Source: Enoplosus armatus
Lineage: Eukaryota > Chordata > Actinopteri > Centrarchiformes > Enoplosidae
Assembly: GCF_043641665.1 (NCBI RefSeq)
Contig: NC_092189.1
Span: 7,519,333 to 7,583,332 of the forward strand
Direction of reading: 5' to 3'
DNA length: 64,000 bases
Each line of letters opens with the position of its first letter. Position 1 is the stretch's first letter. Under the pieces are notes generated by a model, which made no database searches, had not been told where the DNA came from, and was given only the letters and a program-made list of their open reading frames with translations. The position numbers were made by a program, and so were the translations under genes. This document shows positions 55,085-64,000 of the stretch, in pieces.

Positions 55085-56405
55085 GTTATTTGGTGTGCGG
55101 TGTCATTAGCCTCATTCAAAAGAGCTTCAAGCAGCAAAAGTGAAGCCACCGCGCTCAACTTTGAAATTACATTTAGTTGACGCGAGTTTGTTAACTTCAT
55201 TGTTTGGAGGTAATAAAGAAAGGCCTTCAATAAATATGCACATTTACAAATGATACTAATAAAGCAGAAGGCCGAGAGAACACATGTACGTAATGTAAAC
55301 TCTTAACAAGAGATGCTAATCAGCTGATAAACGAGTGTGAACACTAAATCCACAGGCTACCACATAACATGAGACCAGAAACTATCGCATCAGAGTAAGA
55401 GAAGGCAATATCTGATTCTTATTGTGACAGCTGCAGTGGTTGAACGCAACAGATGTTTAGAAATTGTTGCTTTAAGCTTTCATGTAACATTAAAAGCTAT
55501 TGGTGTTGTATTTAAAGAACTGTTGATACCTAATGCTTCAATACTCATTCGCCTGATGAAATGTACAGTTTGTCCTAATGCGATGGATGGCCTGATTACT
55601 CCGGTTTAATACACTCAAGATAAAGACTGTAGCCTAATTGTGGCCCTTCTCATGTTGTATCCAGGTTTGTTAGAACACACTGGTGTGACAAACACCACTA
55701 AAACACAGCGTGCATTAAACATTTGACCCCATTTTCACTCTCTGGAGAGGAAGACTGTTAAATGGTAAATGGGCTATACTAATAATATTCTGATACATTA
55801 TATGAAACAGTAACAGCATATAGATGAACAACAGCTCAGCGACTTCTAGAATTTGTCCTATTTATGCCACAAAAGTATATAGAAAGAGGGTCGATTAAAC
55901 TCTCAATTAACAAAAAACTAAAAAAGATGAAACTCAAAGACTCAGAAACATTATAGCAACATACAATCATGCGGTGGCACTCATCATCCAAAAGTAACCT
56001 CTGCCATTTAAAACCGTAAAAAAAAGCAACATCTTTACAACTTCCATGAGAGGCAGTAAATTGTGCTTTTATGGGTAATGTGCCCATTAAAGAGTAAAAG
56101 CAATCTGAGACGTCAAGACAAATGACAGCTTTTGAGTGCCATCTGCAATCTCCAGCTTCACAAACTCAATTATTCATAATGCATTTATGAAGTCCGCTGA
56201 GACTGCGCTGTCATTCCTGTTCAAACTAACGGGGGAAAGCAACAGAAAGGGACAAGCTCTTTGAGATGACAATGGCCTCACAGATGGCACTAATGTGTTT
56301 ATGCTGCCACCTGCTGGGTAATAACCATAACACAAACACAGTTATTAATGTCGTGTCAGAATACATTTCCTTTAGTGGCCGTCAGACAAAAGAAAACAAG
56401 ACAAG
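55085..56405. other. clint1-lsm11 intergenic region (convergent 3' ends)
   Basis: About 1.3 kb between the two convergent transcripts. No gene, RNA or clear repeat seen. CTGCCACCTGCTGG at 56304-56317 is a phrase common in scattered fish repeats. Confidence 0.6.
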
Positions 56406-56430
56406 AAATTACTATAATTAGAACTGAGCT

Positions 56431-56436
56431 TTTATT
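56431..56436 (-). terminator. lsm11: Candidate polyadenylation signal of lsm11
   Basis: AATAAA on the minus strand, about 240 bases after the lsm11 stop. Confidence 0.55.
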
Positions 56437-56672
56437 CCTCAAAATCAAGATAATTTCTCTGGTGGGCAGAGAGAGACCTCCATATCAATATGATATAACA
56501 ATAGTCCTCGTTTGATTCTTCCAAATCTAATTAAATCATATCTATCTGGCAGTTCACTATTTCACACCAATCATTGCAGATCTTAAACGTCAAATAATAC
56601 TTGAATGTAACTGATTGTGGCTGTAGCACACTTTTCTTTTATCCGGGGTAAATATCAAACAGAAAACAGAAA

Positions 56673-57008
56673 TCAGAGTGGCTGTGGGTTCACCAGGATA
56701 ACGTTCTCACCCCGGATGAAAAGCTGGTTGATGTGGCGTGTGTGGACCTTGCCATACGTCTGGGAGTCTTCCTTCTGACAGACCTCTGGTCCCTGGGCCT
56801 TCAGTGAGACTTTGTGTTTATGCTGTTTGGTTTTAACAGTGTCTGACAGCTTGGACTCTGTCCCGCTGTGCCCTCTCTTGCTAGTGCGGTGAGCAGGCAG
56901 GTCTTTTGGGTTTGCAGGCTGCTGCTCGCTGGCTGTTCCCCGGGCTCCGTGCTTCTTTGCTGGCTCGTCACCTGCTGAGCTCTCCTGGAGCTTCAGCTTC
57001 TCAAAGAG
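56673..57008 (-). CDS. lsm11: lsm11 exon 4 (spacer and Sm2)
   Basis: Residues 229-339: [11 protein letters not shown], a Lys/Ser-rich spacer, then the Sm2 motif. The frame stays open 21 bases upstream with an in-frame ATG, but the acceptor tgtgcag fixes the exon edge. Confidence 0.93.
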   Translation of the reverse strand, partial: LFEKLKLQESSAGDEPAKKHGARGTASEQQPANPKDLPAHRTSKRGHSGTESKLSDTVKTKQHKHKVSLKAQGPEVCQKEDSQTYGKVHTRHINQLFIRGENVILVNPQPL

Positions 57009-59398
57009 CTGCACAGAGATTTCAGTCACGTTAATGTTTGTGGAATAAATTCAGAGCTCGAGGTTCTAATATTCATGAAATCAAACCACACTTTTGATAC
57101 AATTTATGGTTGGCATTATTACATTCTGCTACCTCTCTATATAGTATTTATTGTTACTGACGGGGTCCGCCATTCCCACGCAGAATCCAAATTACCCACC
57201 TACCCAGGAGGCATTCACAGGAAACGGTGCATGCTTGTAATCCGGCGTTACTGTTTGTAATTTTATCTCATGCTAGTTCATATTAAAAGCGTTTAACTGG
57301 TTAAACACAGGGCAGCTTTTATTGTGAAGCAGTCACAGGACACGCATTGTATTTGTAAGGTTGGCGGTGACAGCCATCAGTCATCAAAAATGAGTCTACA
57401 AAACAAGACGACAGCAGGTCAGTTTTAAATCTTTAATGAGTAACAAAACAAGAAGGAGCAGCCACAGGAAGATGAGGAGCTGCAGGCGACAGGCTGCATG
57501 CCTCCATCTCCTCAGCAAGGTAACAAACTTTACTGCGTCCTGCTGTTGTGTGGAAAACTACTCGCACCATAAGCAGCATAACCTCTTTATTAAAACAACG
57601 TGAATTTGTTTGGCTGTGCGGGTGTCGCCACATCAACCAGGACTGAAATCTCACAGATTGTAACTTTAACTGTTAATGAGTAGGAAGTATACTTCAATCA
57701 TTGAAAACTAGAACCTACCCGGGAGATAGTGAGGGCTTTCTCATGGTACAATGCCTCTCCGAGCAGAGGCTCTCTGTATGTCTCATCTACATCCACCATC
57801 GCCTAACAAAGAGAAATAAAAACAAAGAGGTCAAAGGCCGATATATAGACATCACATTCATGGTACGTTGTGGATTATGGCAGCTGTCAAGTGAGAGTGG
57901 TTGAGCTCACCATGTTCCAGAACTTGTCGAAGGCTACGACAAAGCCAGAGCACACTCCCCTCAGTCCCTTGAAGGTCCTGATGTGAACTTTGACCCTTAT
58001 TCTCTCCTCAACGCACCGGTACAGCTCCCCCAATGGACTACCTTTACATACTGAAGACACACGACAAACAGGTTACACAACTGTCTCTACGAGCAAGAAA
58101 TTAAACATGGAATTCACCTGAAGCACAAAATGATTTCTGCTGTTAAAGGGGAGGGAATATCTTTCCTCCAGACGAGATCCAGAGACGCCACAGAGCACTG
58201 AAGCTGTTCTGGAGGCTCGTGGTGGCAACACCTTACTACCCGCTAATATTTCAGGAACAGTGGTCACTAGTTTTGGCTCCAGTGGCATGCTAAGAGGAGT
58301 GAATGGGGGTCTACAACCAGCAAATGAGGTAGACATTTAATTATTCTAGTATTCATTATACTCTCTCTAACCAATTATTATCTGAGAAGTTGAGTGTTTT
58401 AGCATTAGAGGGCAGGGACGAAGCCCAGTCACAAATACTGCTGAAACGGTTAGTCGATCGACATGTCAAACATTCTCTGGTTCCAGCTTCTGAAATATGA
58501 AGATTCACAATGTTTGTCTGTTTCACAGCAATGCAAATCGAATATATTTATATATTTTGGACTGTTAGCTGAACAAAATAAGCAATTCAAGAACATCACA
58601 TTGGGCTCTGGGAAATGGTAATGAGGATTTTACACTTTTCTTCCTGACAATTATAGTCATTTACTTAGAAAAACAATTGACTAACTTACCAATTAACTGT
58701 AAATTAATCAACATATGAATCAGTTGTGTATTCTGTTATGCCCTCTCAGCTTCATGGTAATAATTCTTTAGTCATAACTTATTATTTAAGAGGCACTGTG
58801 CAACTTCTGATCCACAATATTCAAAATGATACCAAGCACCCTAATTACACTGAACTACAAACTAAGTGCATGTACTGATGTAGTATGGTAGTAGTAGTGG
58901 TAGTGGTAGTAGTAGTAGTAAGTGGTTACTGAACCTACAGGTCATCCTTGTCAGGACATTTTTGTGGGTCTTCTGCCTCCTCCTCTGCGGAGTGCCGCTG
59001 CTCTCACCCTCCTGCTTCTCGGGCACCGGGTTGTTCACCATGAGCTTCTTCAGCCTTTCGATGCGCTCCGGGTCCACCACCCCTTTCATAGCCTTTAGCC
59101 GCTTTTTCTCCACATTCTCCGGCTTGGCTCTGCCCCGGCCGCCCTTCAGAAAGCTCTCGTACGCTGACACATTGTTGAAGCATTTTACATTTGGAAACGG
59201 AACATGTACATTGGGCGAGTACAAGGCCAAGAGAGGGTCAAAGCTCTCGGAGCAGACATCTATTTTATCTGCCTCATCGTCCGCAGCTTTACTGCCTGTC
59301 TCCGTTTCGTGCTCCGGTGCTGATGGCGCGCTCGAACAGGTTGCAGTTGCCGTTTCTTTACGGTCTGATTTTACACCTTTTCTTTCCCTCTCCTCCAT
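56673..59398 (-). CDS. lsm11: U7 snRNA-associated Sm-like protein LSm11 (complete, 339 aa)
   Basis: Subunit of the U7 snRNP ring that replaces SmD2 and recruits FLASH for 3'-end cleavage of replication-dependent histone pre-mRNAs in histone locus bodies. Minus-strand exons in order: 58939-59398, 57911-58050, 57719-57802, 56673-57008; 1020 nt in all, phases consistent. N-terminus MEERERKG as in human, acidic region, then [13 protein letters not shown] (51-63) and [18 protein letters not shown], conserved parts of the FLASH-binding extension. Sm1 motif (about 154-226) [20 protein letters not shown] to [15 protein letters not shown], then a long charged spacer that separates Sm1 from Sm2, a hallmark of LSm11. 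Sm2 [19 protein letters not shown] (316-334). Human LSM11 is 360 aa. Start: first ATG of the frame, matching human. Confidence 0.95.
57009..57718 (-). other. lsm11: lsm11 intron 3 (710 bp)
   Basis: Nothing recognised. The open frames in it are unsupported. Confidence 0.75.
57719..57802 (-). CDS. lsm11: lsm11 exon 3 (end of Sm1)
   Basis: Residues 201-228: [20 protein letters not shown] then EKALTISR. 84 nt, phase 0 on both sides. Confidence 0.94.
57911..58050 (-). CDS. lsm11: lsm11 exon 2 (Sm1 core)
   Basis: Residues 154-200: [20 protein letters not shown] then [20 protein letters not shown] and FDKFWNM. Acceptor cttcag, donor gtgagc. Confidence 0.94.
58438..58720. repeat. Diverged teleost interspersed repeat, copy 1
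   Basis: Contains GGTTAGTCGATCGACA, CAAACATTCTCTGGTTCCAG, TTTTGGACTGTTAGCTGAAC and CACATTGGGCTCTGGGAAAT, ending in TTGACTAACTTACCAATTAA. I recognise these as a dispersed element common in fish genomes whose ends carry ATTAATCGATTA-type words. Class uncertain. Confidence 0.6.
58879..58920. repeat. (GTA)n/(GTG GTA)n trinucleotide repeat
   Basis: GTA units with GTG variants, about 18 bases inside lsm11 intron 1 from its donor. Confidence 0.85.
58939..59398 (-). CDS. lsm11: lsm11 exon 1 (N-terminal extension)
   Basis: Residues 1-153 plus one base, ending NVLTRMT. The donor is T/GTAGGT. The later possible donor AG/GTTCAG would bring a stop codon after joining, so it was rejected. Confidence 0.92.
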
Positions 59399-60362
59399 GT
59401 TTGAAACAGATGACCAAAGCGAGGAATCCTGGGAAACTTGTTGTCGTCGTTTGACGCTGAGCTCTCACTCTGCACTTATTTCAAGAGACCCTAAACTAGA
59501 GCATGCCAGTCGACTGGTGCATTTCAACCTCAGAAGCGTTGTTTTTGTGTGATTTAGCCTAGTTAGTTTTTTCCCCTATATCAGTAAGTAATAGTAGTAA
59601 TGGCCCACGTGTGTATACATCCTTGAAAACTCTCCAGGAAAGAACTGCAACTGAATTACAAGTTCCGTCAGACGTGTTTCCGTAACTTCATACTCATACA
59701 CGATCTTTGGTTGCAATATCGCTTCCTTTACCACAAGATGGCGCCAAAACACAACTTATGATGGTATCTTCTTTGTAAATCTGCCTGCTTTATTATATTA
59801 TCCCCTGCAGCAGCGCACGAATAAATTGCTATATGATTGATTTCTTAAAGAGAATGAACAAGCAACCGAGAACAAAGAGCAATTTGGTTAATTGTTCACT
59901 AATGTCACGCATGTGCCCCGGAACTCGTGTCCGTTTTGTCTGCGGTACCACTACGACAGAATTCGTTGACGGACTGTACACAAACCAACGTGTTGTGACA
60001 TAAAAGCTGCATAAGAATTAATGTAGATATCGATCGATACCATAGCTTTCATACCTTAATAACCCTACTAAAAATATCGATGTTAGTGTAACTAACGAAA
60101 TGGCTAGATATTAGCGCAGAAACGGACTTCCAAGACGTAGTTTACTTTCTGGTTACTGTAGGTGCAGAGGACAAACACCTCACATGACATCCAAGTGTAA
60201 GTAATAGCTCATGTTATATTAGGGCGGATTAACATGTAACACTAATTATTCCTTTATGAGCCCCGTCATGAGTTGTAAAGTAGTAGTGATTGTGTTTTGC
60301 CTGAAAATATTACCACTCCATTCATCCTGGGAATGTGTTAGCTTCTCTTCAGGAGTACCCTC
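59399..60362. promoter_or_regulatory. Bidirectional lsm11/thg1l promoter region (964 bp)
   Basis: Divergent start codons at 59398 (-) and 60363 (+). TATA-less. It contains a ZNF143-like site GGAATCCTGGGAAACTTG (59423-59440), a CACGTG E-box (59606-59611), and AAGATGGCGCCAAAAC (59735-59750), which is a YY1-type AAGATGGCG overlapping an E2F-type TTTTGGCGCC on the minus strand. Two core promoters in one shared region is the simplest reading. Confidence 0.55.
59735..59749. promoter_or_regulatory. Overlapping YY1 and E2F motifs
   Basis: AAGATGGCG (59735-59743) on plus and TTTTGGCGCC (59749-59740) on minus share GGCG. YY1 near housekeeping start sites and E2F for S-phase genes would fit lsm11's role in histone mRNA processing. 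Confidence 0.5.
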
Positions 60363-60556
60363 ATGCTGATTGGAAAGGCCTGCACATTTGGGGGACGTGT
60401 CAGGTCTTGTGTCGTCAAACCCTTGGCCCGTCTTTTTAACAGTTCCAGCAACATGGCCAAGAGCAAGTTTGAGTATGTCCGCAACTTTGAAACAGATGAC
60501 ACTTGTCTACGAAACTGCTACATTGTTGTGAGACTGGATGGGCGTAACTTCCACAA
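60363..60556 (+). CDS. thg1l: thg1l exon 1 (presequence and first catalytic Asp)
   Basis: Residues 1-64 plus two bases. Starts at the most upstream in-frame ATG. Met31 would give a cytosolic-length protein. Donor gtgagt. Confidence 0.9.
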
Positions 60557-63097
60557 GTGAGTGTCCTTTCCCAGCTGCACATCTGCCATCTCTCTGAAGA
60601 CATGAGTGATGTTGCACATCAGGTTGATACACCATTGATACACCATTAGAAACCATGCTGTTGTTTTCACACATTTTGTTTCAGGTTTGCAGAGCAGCAC
60701 AAGTTTACAAAGCCCAATGACAACAGGGCCTTGGGCCTGATGACCCAGAGTGCACGCTCAGTCATGGGAGAACTGGAGGATATCGTCATCGCTTATGGTC
60801 AAAGTGATGAGTTCAGCTTTGTTTTCAAGAGGACCTCCACCTTGTTTAAGAGGAGAGCCAGGTACTTAGGTTTTGCCAACTGTTTCATTCTCACACACAC
60901 TTTTCACATGTTGTGGCATTTTGTCTGACTTAATTTCTCCCTCTCCCTCGTCTGACAGTAAGCTCATGACCCATGTGGCCTCCCAGTTCTCCTCCTCATA
61001 TGTGTTTTACTGGAAGGAGTTTTTTGGGGAACAGCCCCTCTTGTACCCCCCTGGCTTTGATGGACGTGTGGTCCTGTATCCTAGCAACCGCAACCTCAGA
61101 GACTACCTCAGCTGGAGGCAAGCAGACTGTAAGTTCATACTGTGCTCTAACTGTTCAACAAATCACACATTGGACTTCTTGATGAATTTGTTCATTAAAC
61201 TGACAAATGTTAAAGATGTCAGACTGTACATGTATTTTTGTGTCTTTCAGGTCACATTAATAATTTGTACAACACAGTGTTTTGGACGTTAGTACAGAAG
61301 GGAGGACTCACCACGACCCAGGCAGAGGATCGCTTAAAGGTGAGCATGAAACACAATCTGAAGCTAACTGAAATGTGTTTGTCTGTACTGTGTGATATAA
61401 CAATATCAAAGGGGAATACCACTATTTTTTATCGTTATTCCTTTTAAATTTCTATAAATTACAGAATCAGATCCAGAGAAGATCTTCAAAAGATGATAAA
61501 CAATTAATAACAGCTGCATATTTAGAGGTTATAACATATGGATATATTTACTGACATAACATAACTCTGTCTACTCATGATCACCTCAGAAGAGATCCAG
61601 AGACGCCACCGTCACGTCACCTATCTCTCAAAAGCATCTATAACCAAATACATCTTTACTAATTGACAGGTTTGTGCAATCGGCCTGATTTACGGAGCGA
61701 TTCTCCTCGTACAGGATGGAAGATTGTCATGTCTTATTAAAACTTTCAGTCTTGCTACAGATGAGATACAACTTTTCCAACGGTGCACAGCTATCACTCT
61801 GTGTACTGTGTGTTTTTATTTCCATTGCCTTGTGATGGGCAGTTTTCTGATACTGATTCCTGGTGAATGAAATAGTAGATTAGTCAGTCAGTCAGTCAAT
61901 TGACAGGAAATTAATCAATAACAATATTAACATTCACTTTATCATTTAAGAATTAAATTAATAGAACAAACATTTCAAAATATTTGCAAGCTTTTATCCA
62001 TTTAATATCATAATAAATGTAATCTTTTTTTGTGTGTTGAATTTGAAGACATGACATTTTGTGAGACTAAGCAATGAGTCGATTCATGGAAAATATAATC
62101 CGTAGATTAATTGATAATGAAAATTATAGTTAATCACAGCTTTCTTATCCACGTTGCAACTTAAATGCGTATGTCAGATTGCCTCTGGATGAATTATTTT
62201 GTGTTTGTGGTTGAAAGTACTTCTGTAAACTTTGATTTGTTTTGTTACCAATAGGACATGGTCCTGGACACAGTTGCACGTATAGTTGCGAGTGCATTTC
62301 ATTAGCCCGTCTTTTGTGTGTATTCACATAGTCACCACATTATTTACTTCGGCTTTATTCTTATTGGAAATGAACACCACAAATTAGTTTATTGTTCCCT
62401 CTGAGGTTTTGGATGTGATGATCAAAATGTAATACCTACTACATAACTGCAAAGATGCACAGGGAAATAATAGCAACTAATTGAACAGAAGGGGTAACAT
62501 CTTTCTCTGGAACATCAGGTCTGTCTCTATTTGTGGCAGCTGCCGCTTTCTGATACAACTGTTCTCTGGAAGTCACTTCATTCTCCAGTGGGCTGTGAGG
62601 GAAACACTGATGATGTGATGACAGCTGACGAGTTGTGGAAACGTTCATTCTGGCTGGATGTTTGGGCAACATGAGTCATTCACAGCCCATCAAACCTTTG
62701 TGCTCCCTAGTTCCTTTTATCACTATAAAAACATTTCTTGACAGTGGAAAATAAAAAACTGCCCAAATCAAAGATAAAAGCATTTGTGGATTTCCTAATT
62801 CAAACAACAAGACAATAGTCGACCCAGTGGGTGGTGTAGTCATTTTAATGGTTTTGTTGGTGGTCTGGACAATGAGCTGACTTTTAGGAAGTTATATTCT
62901 GTACACCCAGTGAGGCATCTCCTAAGAGCTGATTTTTGTAGGCACCCAAATTTGTAATATTTACATGCATGTGTTCTGTCTCCTTCCAGGGGACATTAGC
63001 TGCAGACAAAAATGAGATCCTCTTCTCTGAGTTTGACATCAACTACAACAATGAATCTGCCCTCCATAAGAAAGGCACTGCTCTCATCTGGGAGAAG
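60363..63097 (+). CDS. thg1l: tRNA-histidine guanylyltransferase 1-like (partial, 3' end outside window)
   Basis: Adds G(-1) to the 5' end of tRNA-His in the 3'-5' direction, giving the identity element for HisRS. The vertebrate protein is mostly mitochondrial. Exons: 60363-60556, 60685-60861, 60959-61128, 61251-61339, 62990-63097 (246 codons, all in phase). Residues 1-30 are basic/hydroxylated with few acids, a plausible mitochondrial presequence. The core starts at Met31 [15 protein letters not shown]. Metal-binding motifs of the Thg1 palm: LDGRNFHK with Asp59, and [10 protein letters not shown] with Asp106 and Glu107. Further conserved: [76 protein letters not shown]. The C-terminal exon, which ends WKEHPEIL.. 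in human, is missing. A 5' UTR intron upstream is possible. Confidence 0.95.
60685..60861 (+). CDS. thg1l: thg1l exon 2 (GQSDE motif)
   Basis: [20 protein letters not shown] then [20 protein letters not shown] and [13 protein letters not shown]. Acceptor tttcag, donor AG/gtactt. Confidence 0.94.
60959..61128 (+). CDS. thg1l: thg1l exon 3
   Basis: [20 protein letters not shown] then [20 protein letters not shown] and [11 protein letters not shown]. Confidence 0.94.
61251..61339 (+). CDS. thg1l: thg1l exon 4
   Basis: [20 protein letters not shown] then [10 protein letters not shown]. Donor gtgagc. Confidence 0.94.
61340..62989 (+). other. thg1l: thg1l intron 4 (1.65 kb)
   Basis: Contains a diverged interspersed repeat (61868-62140), otherwise AT-rich unique sequence. 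Confidence 0.75.
61868..62140. repeat. Diverged teleost interspersed repeat, copy 2
   Basis: Same family as the copy in lsm11 intron 1: begins AGTAGATTAGTCAGTCAGTC, then TTGACAGGAAATTAATCAAT, and ends CCGTAGATTAATTGATAATG, AAAATTATAGTTAATCACAG. The terminal words are clearer than the middle. Confidence 0.55.
62990..63097 (+). CDS. thg1l: thg1l exon 5
   Basis: [20 protein letters not shown] then [16 protein letters not shown]. Phase 0 on both sides, donor gtgagt. Confidence 0.94.
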
Positions 63098-64000
63098 GTG
63101 AGTCTGCACAGTTGATACAGAGAAATTAACTTGGATAACTCCTTCTCTGTTAGATGTTCTTGTCTTTTCAATGTGTGATGAAGGGTTTTAAATACGTCAG
63201 TACACCCACATCCATCCTGTCTCATCTACTTTAGTCAGTGCTATCTGACATGTCTTCTGTGCTCTGGATGGGTTTCTCCTTTCATGCTTGACAAATATCA
63301 GCAAAATGTTGAGTCTAGAAACTGCGTGTGCACTTGGTTGAAGTTTGACACCAAAACACCAAAGCAAAGACATTTCCTGTTGATGTTTTGGGAAGTTGAA
63401 ATGTCCTCTGTGCATGTTTGTCTGCAACTTTGTTTTTTCTGCCCCTAAAACTTTAGTTGTCTACTTTTTGGTCAAAGTTGGCTCATTGTGATGTGGTCCA
63501 CAGGTTTGCAGGTACCACTTTCAGAACTCCAACCTCTGAGAGTTGATATTCAGCTGCTGAAAAGCACTGCTCTGACAAATGTTCACTATGTAGGAATACA
63601 TATCTCAACCACCTTCTATGTTTTTGTAGATCGTCACACCACAGTGAAATGAAAGGATAATAGATTAAAATGCTGCCTGGCAAGTTTAGAAAAATATTGC
63701 ATGCTGCAAAAAGTGGGCAACATTATTGTGAATTATACGGGACTCCATTGCAACAGTGCTGCATATACATTACCTCCACATGACTTATTCACAAGAATAA
63801 GAAAAATACATTCATCAGAAATGCAAGATGTGTCACCAGTAGCTATTTATTAAATAGTGTGTGTGACATTTTTGGAAATAGGCTAATTTGTCCTTTTTGT
63901 TTTGTTTTGATACTACTCTCATATTTGCCTGTTAAATATGAAGCTACATCTAGCAGACTGTTAGCTTAGTTTAGCATAAAGACTTGAAGCTAGGAGAAAA
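63098..64000 (+). other. thg1l: thg1l intron 5 (partial)
   Basis: No further exon in the window. The C-terminal coding exon must lie beyond 64000. Confidence 0.8.
63868..64000 (+). repeat. Percomorph interspersed repeat, cut by window edge
   Basis: CATTTTTGGAAATAGGCTAA, TACTACTCTCATATTTGCCT, AATATGAAGCTACATCTAGC and TTAGCTTAGTTTAGCATAAA are diverged versions of a very common perch-like fish repeat. It supports the percomorph assignment. Confidence 0.65.

Larger units (their letters stand above)
58051..58938 (-). other. lsm11: lsm11 intron 1 (888 bp)
   Basis: Holds a decayed interspersed repeat (58438-58720) and a trinucleotide repeat next to the donor. Confidence 0.8.

Noticed and set aside
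58962..59552. 196-codon plus-strand open frame
   Set aside because: Antisense shadow of lsm11 exon 1, whose protein matches LSm11 residue by residue.

Overview
The window is vertebrate nuclear DNA from a ray-finned fish, most likely a percomorph teleost. It carries multi-exon genes with GT-AG introns, very dense CA/GT and CT/GA microsatellites, long poly-G runs, and fragments of interspersed repeats I recognise as common in perch-like fishes. Four protein genes are readable by splicing exons and comparing them with vertebrate orthologues: ebf1 (+, 3' half only), clint1 (+, complete), lsm11 (-, complete) and thg1l (+, lacking its last exon or exons). The neighbours EBF1, CLINT1, LSM11 and THG1L also lie together on human chromosome 5q33, so this is an ancient syntenic block.

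Layout. Positions 1-20235: 3' half of ebf1, an HLH-type COE transcription factor, with the end of the IPT domain, the HLH with its duplicated helix 2, and the transactivation tail. Two alternative last coding exons are visible, followed by a roughly 3 kb AT-rich 3' UTR. Positions 20236-42300: about 22 kb of intergenic DNA without any gene I can support. It alternates microsatellites with TAAT/octamer-rich blocks that look like developmental enhancers, and holds one roughly 1.56 kb non-autonomous transposon-like element with a LINE-like tail inside it. Positions 42300-55080: clint1 (epsinR), 12 coding exons, 634 residues. Positions 56410-59400: lsm11 on the minus strand, 4 exons, 339 residues. 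Positions 59399-60362: a 964 bp gap between two divergent start codons, likely a shared bidirectional promoter. Positions 60363-64000: thg1l, five coding exons (246 codons) before the window ends.

The genes do not form a functional pathway. ebf1 is a tissue-restricted developmental regulator, and its long flanking non-coding DNA fits a regulatory landscape. clint1 (clathrin adaptor), lsm11 (U7 snRNP, histone pre-mRNA processing) and thg1l (tRNA-His guanylyltransferase) are housekeeping genes. I found no prokaryote-style operon, CRISPR array, toxin, virus or unknown protein system. The most interesting points are the alternative ebf1 C-termini, the exon-level helix duplication, the lsm11/thg1l head-to-head promoter with a YY1/E2F composite site, a possible flip of thg1l relative to human, and octamer motifs in candidate enhancers beside a B-cell factor gene.
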